Shown in pieces: positions 12,360 through 21,398 of a DNA stretch of 64,000 nucleotides (positions are counted from its first letter, which is position 1; each line of letters begins with the position of its first letter). Under the pieces are notes generated by a model. That model was not told the origin of the DNA, made no database searches, and saw only the letters and a program-made list of their open reading frames with translations. This stretch comes from Hordeum vulgare subsp. vulgare. Lineage: Eukaryota > Streptophyta > Magnoliopsida > Poales > Poaceae. The stretch spans positions 547,587,763 through 547,651,762 of the forward strand of contig NC_058524.1 of the NCBI RefSeq assembly GCF_904849725.1, in the 5' to 3' direction. The position numbers and the translations under genes are program-made.

Positions 12360-12780
12360 ACAAAAAACCCAATGAAAATCACACACATCAATCATCGGGT
12401 ACTCCGCATGCAAGCATCCGAATAGCCGTCGTGCATTTATGACAAGAGGAGAAGCCAATCTTTTCCAGGACATCCTCCTTGCACTCGAAATACTTATCAT
12501 ACACCACCACCCCTCCTGAATATGGTTGGACACATGTCTAGCCATCCAAAAATGGCGCTTGAATAGGTTAGGTCTGAACAGAGGTTTATGCGACTGGAAG
12601 TAGTCCTAACAGAGTAGGTAATGGTCGCTCTCTCCGTTGATATTTAACACTGGCGTATGCCCCGAGATCGAGCTCCTGAACGTCGACACCTGCCTACTCA
12701 TGTGGTCATGAACGAATAAAGTAGCATCCACAATCTTCTCATCATCAAATGAAGAATCATCTGAATCACAAATGAAATTG
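12360..12780 (-). pseudogene. PIF/Harbinger transposase N-terminal fragment
   Basis: Minus-strand frames give a series ordered as in plant PIF/Harbinger (ALP1-like) nucleases: DDSSFDDEKIVDATLFVHDH, then ISGHTPVLNINGERDHYLL, then LFRPNLFKRHFWMARHVSNH, then YDKYFECKEDVLEKIGFSS, then HKCTTAIRMLACGVPDD. The second-last block changes frame relative to the MARHVSNHI block. A stop follows GVPDD. The nuclease catalytic domain (DDE/DDD residues) is absent. No terminal inverted repeats frame this piece, so it is a stray fragment. Confidence 0.7.
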
Positions 12781-13057
12781 TGGAAAAATTACTCGTTGTC
12801 GGATCAAATCCTTACAATCCGGTCCTACCTGTAAGAAAATAAGGGCATGTACAATGGTAGCATATGAATACACATGCCCCATGAAAAAAAGTAGTTGGAG
12901 TAATTTATATTAACTTTTTCTTTCCATTGGAAGCTATCACTAGTGGGGCTCATTAGAAAAAAGACTGATGCACATGCATCTCTATTTTCCATTATAACTT
13001 TTTAGGTTTTTTGCATCAGACCATATTTTTTCTTCCCAAACACACACCTCTTGCTAA

Positions 13058-15415
13058 GAGCATCTCTAGCAGACCCCGTATAATGCCGACCCGCAAAAGC
13101 CGTTTACAGTTTGCGAAAAACAGATTTTGCGGGCTGGCACGGGTGCGGACAGAGGCACACTCCCCAAAACAGACACATATAAAAGTATATTCATAGAAGA
13201 TGCTACTATACGGGTCTTCAATGCGGGGTGTGTTCGGGCGTCACCGCGGCGACCTGCAAACCGGAAAACCATGCAATAAAACAGAGTTGGAATTTGACAG
13301 CGATTCCGGCAAATGAGTTCGAATTTAAACAATAAAGCATAGTTTGCGCGCGAAATGAGAGCATAGTTTGAAAGACAAACGCAAAAGGACTTCATGCATC
13401 CTGGTCGTTCTTCAGTTTGCACCATCGAGTTCATCGCCGCCTCCAAATCCATTGACTCCCCCGAATCCATTGCCTACACTTGTTCATACTCCGACACCGA
13501 AATCATCGGTTCTGATTCCAGAGGATAAACCATCGCCACCATAACACACAAGCATCCTCCTCTTCAATATTTATCTCCTTGTCATATCATGCCATTCTTT
13601 GCTGATGTCATCCATGTCATTGTGGTTCAAAGTCATGATCCTATTCTCTTCGGCAAGAAGGTTGGCCATGGTTTTGTTCTCAGCGGCACGTGCTTTTCTC
13701 TCCCCAACTTCCGTTAGCAATTTCCATCTCTCTTACTTCTCTCATGCCTTCTTCTCGGCCATCTATATCTTTGCATTCAAAGACTTCGCTAGAAATACTT
13801 CATTTGATTGCAACATGGAATCTGTCTTGTCCCGCAAGGTCGATGCTTCGTGTTCCCTTTTGATCTTCTCCTTTGTATTTTTGTCACCATCTTGCTTGTT
13901 CAAGTTTCTTGGGCCACCATCATCTTCATCTTCATCCATGTCCGTAAGTGAACCTCTCTTTGGCGGGGATTCTCTGTCAATCAACGCCCACTTGTCGTAG
14001 TTTTTGAGCAATTCCCAACAATGCTCTAGTTTAAAAAATCTCCCTTCGGAAGCATCCATGTCTTTGTACCGTTGTTGGGCATTTTTTCCTACACAATAAA
14101 AACAAATTCAAATTGATGGAACCATTGTACATTATGCAAACTAATGGAACCATTTGATTGCAATCAACTCACATAGTTGGATTCGACGGTTCCACTTGGA
14201 GGAGCATTGTAAACTTGTTCCAAGCACGCTGCCTAACGGTTACAAGTCGGCTTGATCACGTCCCAACGACCTTGGAGTGACCGAAAGGTCCATGCTGTCC
14301 TGTTGGGATACTTGGACATCAAGTGGAAGTATTGATCTTCAATTCTTTGCCACTACGGGCGGTTTGAGACACCCTGTGCAAGGATCCATAGACACGGAAC
14401 TACAAGCCTTGATCAACATTTGATTTTCCAACACCGTGTAGTTCTTTGATCCCACGCTTTTTCCCTTGAGATTGTTGATACGTCCCCTCATCTATCTCCT
14501 CCACCTCGTCTTCACCACAGTGGTCATCAATACCACCCTCCAATTTATTGTAATCGAAACCACCGATCGGGGCTTGATCGATGTCGACTGTGTTGGTGGC
14601 CAACAAGTGCACGAAATCGGCAACGACATTATTCGAACCACAGCTACATCGAGGGAAAGCACATCATGATGGGCGAATAATCGAAGAAAAAATAAGTGAG
14701 ATAAGATGCATACCTTTCGGCCCTTCCATCGAACACCTCGCCTGCGGTGGAAGCAGCGTCGTAGGAAGGCACCGTCGGGGAAGGTCTCGACGGGGTGTAT
14801 GGAGTGGCGGGAGGTTTCTTCATAAGAACCTTCTTCCGCTTCATGCCCAAAACCTTGTTCATCTTCCCCGCCGGCGGTCTGGCAGATCACGCAGATGCGG
14901 CGGCGCGCGTCGCGCCTTCCCTTTCGGCTGGGCCAGTCGGAATGTCGTCGTGCATGACAACGTTGCCTTGCCGCTTGCGGGCTGGCGCGTTGGCGACAGC
15001 GGGAGCAGGGGCGACATGGCCGGCGACGAGATCCGTCGTACGGGATTGCGCATGCGCGACCTCCACGGCGACGAGATCTGCCAACTGGAAGGCTTCCATG
15101 ATGGCGAACAATGGCGGGGAAGAAGGTCCGGAGCACGTGGTGGGCGGGGCAACGACTTCCGAGGAGGGGGGTGCAGGGGAACGGCGCGGAAATTTTCCTC
15201 GAGCCAAATCTCGTTGCGGATAAGGGCGAGCTCGGGTCGACCTCCCACCCTGTGAATCTGAAGGTTGAGGGCGAACTTTTGCCGCGCCCCGCAAAAAAAT
15301 TTACGGGCCGGACGCGTTTGCGGGGTCTGCTCTGACAACATTTTCCGTCCCGTCCCGATATTTTTATGGTTATTTTACGGATTGGGGCATTATACGGGAT
15401 CTGCTAGAGATGCTC
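13058..15415 (-). mobile_element. PIF/Harbinger-type element nested in the Tourist MITE
   Basis: Terminal inverted repeats of about 30 bp with one mismatch start GAGCATCTCTAGCAGACCCC on the left and have the matching complement ending GCTAGAGATGCTC at 15415. The target duplication is TAA on both sides (13055-13057 and 15416-15418). It contains only an ORF1-type Myb/NAM-associated reading frame on the minus strand and no DDE transposase. It is therefore non-autonomous or was mobilised in trans. Confidence 0.85.
13571..15294 (-). pseudogene. Harbinger ORF1 (Myb/SANT, NAM-associated) pseudogene
   Basis: Read on the minus strand from about 15294, a low-complexity N-terminus reaches an in-frame stop at 14887-14889. 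The same frame then continues with GKMNKVLGMKRKKVLMKKPP. Further down, a trihelix/SANT-like block includes YPNRTAWTFRSLQGRWDVIK and LEQVYNAPPSGTVES (about 14160-14340). Then come FFKLEHCWELLKNYDKWALI, a charged linker, and a C-terminal coil ending DDISKEWHDMTRR with a stop at 13571. ORF1 proteins of PIF/Harbinger elements bind the element ends and help import the transposase. An internal stop also occurs near 13763. Introns are likely but their borders are uncertain. Confidence 0.7.
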
Positions 15416-15715
15416 TAAGGATTCCATTACACCATATGAGCTATATTCAATAGGCGTACGAGACATCACCGTGGGGTTATGCATTGACCATGCCCTAATT
15501 AAATGGATCAAATCATTTGATCAATGCTTTTCGTATGAAGTTACCAGAAACACGGTGGCTTTTGTAAAAAGTTAGGGATAAAATATTTACCTGCAAACTA
15601 CCACAAATGTTATGATTTTGTGTAATTAACACCAAACACGCCTCTTGTGTAGTTGGACCCCTAGTGTGATTCGTACTTTGTACTCCCTCTGTTCCACGCC
15701 GCTCAGTGCTTTGTA

Positions 15716-15872
15716 CTCCCTTCGTTCCAAATATAAGACCCTTTAGAGATTCCGCTATGGACTATATACGGATGTACATAGACATATTTTAGAGTGTAGA
15801 TTCACTCATTTTGCTCCGTATGTAGTTTATAGTGAAATCTCTAAAAGGTCTTATATTTAGAAACGGAGGGAG
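15716..15872. mobile_element. Stowaway MITE (Tc1/mariner)
   Basis: A 157-bp element with termini CTCCCTTCGTTCC and its near complement ending AACGGAGGGAG, flanked by TA on both sides. The interior is a near-palindrome (for example AAATATAAGACC... paired with GGTCTTATATTT). A second, isolated end CTCCCTCTGTTCC at about 15682 is probably a broken copy. Confidence 0.93.
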
Positions 15873-15989
15873 TAGCACACAGGTCACCGCGCTAGCGTGA
15901 AAAGAAAAAGAAAAAGAGTCCCTCTGCAATCGGCACGAGCTCAGACTTGCAATACTCAAATTTGCAAGCTCTATCCATCCACTGCATAA

Positions 15990-18605
15990 GGCCAACTCCA
16001 CCGTGCGACCCCATCCTATCCGTGTGTGTTCGTTTGAGGCAAAACGAACAAAACAGACGGCCCAGCGCGCGGGAGCAAACGGACGTTTGTCCGTTTTGTG
16101 TGTGATTTCGACCAATCCCCGGCTCAACTTTGTGCCGATTTTGGGGTGAAACGGACAATGCGCGGACGGGCCGGACACTCACGCTCGTCCGCCCCTGGCC
16201 CGCCTGTCGGTGGCACAAAGTAAAACCCACCCCCGCCCCATTTGGTGCCATTCCCCCCAAACCCTCCCACTTCCCCCCGTCTCCCTCTCTCTCCCCCGTC
16301 CATGGCCAACGCCCATCCGAATTCCGGTGGCCCGGCCGTCGACCAGCCCGGAATGGCCAAGAAGAAGAAGGCCAAGGCGCCAAGGAATCCGCGGACGGAG
16401 TGCACGCCGGAGGAGATCGCCAAGTTGGACGCGGAATCGGTGAAGAGGAGGAACCAGAGGGCGGTCGTGAAGGACAACGCCGCCGCGCGCAAGTTCTTTG
16501 CCGAGCGCGATACGATGGAGGCCGCGCGACGCAAGGCCGAGGTCGAGGAGAAGGAGGCCGTCGTCAACAAAGTACACACCCTCCTCATGCTTGGCATTTG
16601 TCGTCCGACCGGTTTCTCTGTAGCGACCGTCGGCCCGACGAGCACAGGCTCGTCGGTCGCCCGGTCTCCACACTGCCAGTCGCGGACCACGGCTGTGTCG
16701 CCCGACTTCCCCCCGCCAAGGCACGACGCCCACACCCGTTTCTCGAGGCCGCCGGACGTGAGCGTGATCGCGCCTTCCACCCCACGCCCCTCGGCCTGCA
16801 TCGACCTCAACGTCACACCTGGGTCCAGCAGCGGCGGCCGGCCGTCCGTCGAGATGCAAAGAAAGCAAGCACGACCGCCGTTTGCGGGCACCATGTCGTG
16901 CCCCCGCGTCCTGTTCGACGAAATGGCAACACCAATGGCACCGGTCGACGACACCTACTGCGCCCAGTTCATGGAAGATGTGATCTACAACGGTGGGCAT
17001 GTCCATGCCTACGATCCCGACGAGACCCAAAGTCAGGATGGCCGCGCCCAGTTCGTTGCCGATGAAGAGGCCGACGACCGTGCTGACTACAACCATGGTG
17101 ACTCGTGGCATGGAGACGACGACGTCTATTGCGAAGGTGATGGTGATGAAGATGAAGGCAATGAAATTGATATTAGTGGTGAGCCATTATTCATCGACGA
17201 GCTCACCCAAAGAGCGGAAGCACAAAAGAAGAAGAAGAGCATTCGCGCGGGTTCATATACCCAAGATGAGGACAAGCTGATTTACAACTCTTGGATGGAG
17301 ATTAGCCAAGATCTGAGGACAGGCACGCAACAAAAGGGCAACTTTCCATGAAAGGAAGATGTTTGAGCCCTATCAAATCACAAGCGACCGTGGCATCACC
17401 TCTATTTAAAAGAGGTGGTTGTTCATCCAACAAGAGTGCAACAAGTATTGCGCCGCATTGAAGAGCATTGAAGCACGACCCGTGAGTGGTCTCGGCATTG
17501 GGGACATGGTATGCTATCCTCATCCCAGTCATTTCCTTGCTTCGGCCTTGTATATGTTTGCATGTCCAAATCTTGTTGATCATGTGGTGTAGGCATTTCA
17601 ATCTTTGGAAGCATTCAAGGTCCAGCACAATGACAAGCCATTCACGCTTACGCATTGTTGGACGATAATCAACGATTGCCCTGAGTTCAAGGATCAATAC
17701 CGTGAACTTCAAAGGAAGAGAGGCAAGAAGACGACCAAGTTCGTCGGAGATGGAGATGGCGAGGTGTTGAAGAGGCCGATGGGCAAGACCAACTCCAAGG
17801 TGGACGACATACGTGATGCCGCATCCATGGCCTTGCATGAGACTTTGCATGGCATGATGTCTCAAAAGAAAATGAGGGACGAGAAGAAGCGGCAAAGCAA
17901 GGACGAGCAAATGAAGCAATACCTGAAGCTTCAAAGGAAGAAGCTAGAGATGGAGGAGGCGGCCAAGAAGAGGAAGATCGACCTGGAGGAGACGGTCCGC
18001 CAAAGGCAGCTCGACATCGAGGCCGCCAATGTCGAGGCCAGGAAGAGGCAGCTCGACATTGAGGCAACCAATGCCGCAACCAAAGCGAAGGAGGTGGCCC
18101 TTGCGATCATGAGCGTGGACTTGACCAAGATGAGCGAGAAGACGAGGAGCTGGTTCGAGGCCAGGCAGAAGGAGATGTTCGACGCCGACGACCTGAACTA
18201 GGTCGTCCCATCGGACGTGGCTGATCTTTTTTGGAGGCTGGCATGGGTGCTGCCCGCCGGGCCGCTGGCTGTGTGCCAGCGAGAAACAGATTCATTTTGA
18301 AGGTTGACTGTGTTGCCGCCCGCTCGCTATGTCGCCGATGAACAAAACTATTCATGTTGGAGGCCGGCTGTGTTGCCTGCCGCTGGCTTTGTTGCCGGCG
18401 TGAACTAGGGCTGCTGGTGTGAACTAGGCCGCTGGTATTTGAAGCGTTGTTTTGAATACGAACAAGATAGGGCAAACGGATGTGCTTGTCGCACGCGGCA
18501 AGCGCATCCCAGGACAAGGCCGGACATGACTCCATCTCACCATCCGAATGGATATAGTCCAGACAAAACGGATGTCCATTTAGAGTCGCGGCGATGGAGT
18601 TGGCC
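15990..18605 (+). mobile_element. PIF/Harbinger-type element carrying ORF1 only
   Basis: The left end GGCCAACTCCACCGTGCGAC and the right end ...ATGGAGTTGGCC are inverted repeats, perfect over the first 11 bp. Both are flanked by TAA (15987-15989 and 18606-18608). The element is 2616 bp and encodes an ORF1-type protein on the plus strand. It has no transposase. Subterminal AAACGGA motifs recur at both ends (16077-16096, about 18474 and 18566). Its right end lies 149 bp before the start codon of the reductase-like gene. Confidence 0.85.
16302..18201 (+). pseudogene. Harbinger ORF1 (Myb/SANT, NAM-associated) pseudogene
   Basis: The chosen ATG at 16302 begins MANAHPNSGG; the frame is open 60 bp further upstream, but that stretch is low-complexity leader. 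A basic cluster (PGMAKKKKAKAPRNPRT) could be a nuclear localisation signal. The SANT-like region starts YTQDEDKLIYNSWMEISQDL near 17255. At about 17340 the frame shifts by one, and a TAA at 17407-17409 interrupts the block before KRWLFIQQECNKYCAALKSI. A GT-AG intron (17509-17592) precedes AFQSLEAFKVQHNDKPFTLT and HCWTIINDCPEF. The C-terminus is a long charged coiled coil with repeated RQLDIEA units, ending at 18201. The family role is DNA binding and transposase partnering. The shift and stop mean the full protein is not made, though the 198-codon C-terminal part (17605-18201) stays open. Confidence 0.72.
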
Positions 18606-18754
18606 TAAATATAACTAACGAGTGGAGTACCATCAGAGTGTTTTGTCAACTCGTGCAATTTCCACGTGCTCCAACAGTGGACCAAACCAGCGCTCCATCA
18701 AATAGCTGCGTCCGCTAGTACCTGCGACATTCTTCCCTTTGTGGCATAGCAACG
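18606..18754 (+). promoter_or_regulatory. Short 5' flank / promoter of the reductase-like gene
   Basis: Only 149 bp separate the Harbinger element from the ATG. The interval holds a G-box CACGTG (18663-18668) and an ACCAAACC motif (about 18681-18688), which resembles MYB-bound AC elements of phenylpropanoid genes but is not a canonical AC-I/II/III sequence. No good TATA box is visible. The core promoter may therefore be TATA-less or lie inside the transposon. Confidence 0.35.
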
Positions 18755-20636
18755 ATGGACGCCGCCGGGACGACGACGACCGCGTGCGTGACCGGCGCCG
18801 GCGGCTTCGTGGCCTCGTGGCTCGTCAAGCTGCTCCTCTCCCGCGGCGGCGGCGGCCGCCGCTACGCCGTCCGCGGCACCGTCCGTGACCTCGGTGAGTT
18901 CTCGAACCGTTGGATTCTTCCTTCACCGCGACCGCGACCGATGCTAAACCAAGATTCGATCTCCTGTTTCTCCCGGAAGGCGACGCCAAGAACGCGCACC
19001 TGCCGGCGCTGGACGGCGCCGCGGAGAGGCTGCGGCTGTTCAAGGCCGACCTGCTGGACTACGGCAGCATGGCGGCGGCCATCGCCGGCTGCGACGTCGT
19101 CTTCCACGTCGCCTGCCCCGTCCTCGCCAACCACACCCCTAACCCCGAGGTAATTTTACCCCCTTTCCCGTCTCCCTCCCTCTCGTTTTCTCTTTGGAAA
19201 TTCAGTCAATAAACGGTCCAGGGGGGACACGTCCTGTTCTGGTTCTTGTTTGTGCAGGCTGATTTGATTGCCCCTGCTGTTACTGGCACGATGAACGTCC
19301 TGAAAGCTTGCTCTGAGGCCAAGGTCAAGAGGGTTGTGATGGTGTCCTCCGTCGCTGCCGTCATGACGAACCCCAGCTGGCCTGAAGGCAAGCCCATGGA
19401 TGAAGACTGCTGGTCTGACGTCGACTACTGCAGAACCACAGAGGTGAGATCACCAACCAAATCAAAGAGTCATGATCGTTCCTGAAAGTATGCAGTCGTT
19501 AGTTTCTTGACATTTCCAGACTTGCTGCAGTGTGTTAAGCTTGTGCTAGAAAGTACAGTATCACACAATTATCATACGGTTCTGAAGAATTGGATTGTCT
19601 CCAGTGAAAATCATGCTTTTCAAACATCGTCTTAGTTATGCAGGCATGTGGTTTTCAGTTTCCACGTTTCTAATTCTGGCTCACATTGTTCTGTCAGAAT
19701 TGGTACAACCTTTCCAAAACACTAGCAGAGCTTCAGGCCTTCGATTACGCAAAGAGAAGCGGACTAGACGTCGTGACTGTCTGTCCGTCGCTGGTGATTG
19801 GGCCCTTGCTGCAACCTACGGTGAACGCGAGCAGCTCGGTCATAGTTGATTTCTTGAAAGGTTGCCTCACTTTGCGACACTGCTCTGAAATAGTCATCAC
19901 CACAGACCGAGTTCTTTGCCAGTGTTTGCATGATTGCATTAGGTCCAATACCTGCTTCAGACATTAGTATATTTGAAATTGTTTTATCCTCTGACTCGCT
20001 GCAGGTGAACATGAGGTAAAGAGCAAGATCAGAAACTTCGTGGATGTTCGGGACCTTGCCGATGCTCTCATCCTGGTGTATGAAACCCCAGAGGTCTCCG
20101 GACGCTATATATGCAGTTCACATGCAAGCAAGGTCTCCGATGTCATAGACCTGCTGAAGAGCATGTATCCTGCTTACAAATTTGCCAACAAGTAAGCCTG
20201 ACTTTAATTGATGTATATTCATTCGCTTATAATTGAAAGTTAGTGCTAGTTACAATGCTTCCTATGATCTGTTTAGCTGATTTCTATTATAGAATGAAAC
20301 AAAAATGATGTTTCTGCATACTTGCTAGCGTGCTTTGTGCCTTGTGGAATCACTGAATGTCTGAATGAATGATGATCTGTCTCTTATTGCTGCATACAAG
20401 TCCATCTTTCTTGCATAGGCAAATTGGCAATTGTGGCATCCCAATGATGTCATGACATGGCTAGTGTGGCCTAAGGCGTAATTTTGCTCCAAACTAATGG
20501 CAGGATTGTCCATGTGGATGACGAGCCCTCGTTTAGTTCAAGGAAGCTTGAGATGCTGGGCTGGAAAATCAAGCCACTTGAAGAGACCCTCAGGGACAGT
20601 GTCGAATCATACAAGGCTGCAGCTGTCTTGAATTGA
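18755..20636 (+). CDS. Cinnamoyl-CoA-reductase-like NAD(P)-dependent reductase, six exons
   Basis: Exons: 18755-18893, 18980-19149, 19258-19443, 19698-19860, 20005-20191, 20504-20636. All introns are GT-AG, and the joined frame is 978 nt (325 aa) without a stop. The family is the extended short-chain dehydrogenases (CCR/DFR group), soluble enzymes that use NADPH to reduce CoA esters or ketones. The Rossmann glycine motif TGAGGFVAS is at residues 13-21. [10 protein letters not shown] near 129-138 supplies the catalytic serine. Y168 and K172 form YxxxK within NWYNLSK. Bona fide lignin CCRs usually have NWYCYGK there, so the substrate is uncertain and 'CCR-like' is the safest name. [10 protein letters not shown] and RYICSS, typical of the family, follow. 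Length is normal (320-340 aa). The start is supported by spacing to the glycine motif. It is the only intact host gene seen here. Confidence 0.93.
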
Positions 20637-20861
20637 ACAAACAATGTTGATTTAGTTTCTTTCATAAGCTTGAGATGCCGGTGGCTGATTTCCCTGCCGA
20701 TAATGAGCACATTCTGGATTTTGTTCATTTTGTAAGTTTATGTCAGCCTCATTTGTAATATCCTGTTTTGGGACCATCATGGATCATAGCATATCATAAA
20801 AAAGAACTTGATACCACTGCAAATTTTATTCAACTGCAAAACTTTGAATCCAACATGCATC
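20637..20861 (+). other. 3' flank of the reductase-like gene up to the copia LTR
   Basis: This 225-bp, T-rich stretch probably contains the 3' UTR. No canonical AATAAA is visible; TTTGTAATAT at about 20752 is a weak candidate. It ends with GCATC (20857-20861), the presumed target sequence of the copia insertion. Confidence 0.5.
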
Positions 20862-21226
20862 TGATAGACTGTGTGGATCGGATCGGCTAGGATTCTGGCA
20901 GTAGATAGCATGAGTTTTACCCTGCCCCGCACTTGAGGAGCTCCCGCCGGCGTCCATCGGTGAGGTGGTGACGGCGGCGGCAACGGAGAGATGTGGCGGC
21001 GGTAGTGCTTCCCGTGAGCACCGCGCTAACCCTAGATCAGTAGGGCGTGTAGGTGGGGAAAGTGGTGGCGGCGAACCTCGTGTCTCGTGCTCCGCCCCCA
21101 CCTCTGTTAATATAGCATGGGTCAGAGGGGCCCACCAACCATAATGGGTTGGGCGCCCCCAATCAGGGCGCATGGATCAAGGGTCCGGTGGGCCGTTGGG
21201 CCCACGCGGAAGAGATCAACCTAACA
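20862..21226 (-). repeat. 3' LTR of the split copia element
   Basis: A 365-bp LTR, minus orientation, starting TGTTAGGTTGATC at 21226 and ending ...CAGTCTATCA at 20862. A minus-strand TATATTAA box lies at 21107-21114. The polypurine tract on the minus strand (TCAAGGGGGAGAA, plus positions 21227-21239) directly precedes it, which marks it as the 3' copy. Confidence 0.88.
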
Positions 21227-21398
21227 TTCTCCCCCTTGATCTCAACTTTATACTTTCTAGTTTATTTGTTCCATCACATATTGGTACATAGAGCATGTCT
21301 CATGGTCACAACTTAATTGCCGATAGAATCATACAGCTACAACATCGTTTTGTTTAGAAACAAATTCCGTTCCTTTTGGGCCTCTTATGATCCAGGAA

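Larger units (their letters stand above)
12843..15495. mobile_element. Tourist-like MITE split by a nested Harbinger element
   Basis: The left terminus GGGCATGTACAATGG (12843) pairs imperfectly with the right terminus CATTGACCATGCCC (ending 15495). Both ends are flanked by TAA (12840-12842 and 15496-15498), the usual PIF/Tourist target duplication. Removing the 2358-bp element at 13058-15415 with one TAA copy leaves a 292-bp MITE with no coding capacity. Confidence 0.75.

Noticed and set aside
14581..15341. Several overlapping Arg/Pro-rich open frames on both strands
   Set aside because: They are GC-rich by-products of the Harbinger ORF1 N-terminal region. Only the minus-strand frame continues into recognisable ORF1 blocks.
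16124..17111. 276- and 310-codon minus-strand frames opposite the second ORF1
   Set aside because: These are shadows of a codon-biased plus-strand frame. They show no domain, and the plus strand carries the SANT and coiled-coil features.
18821..19134. Antisense frames over exons 1-2 of the reductase-like gene
   Set aside because: They arise from GC-rich codon use in the real gene, and the spliced plus-strand protein is full length.
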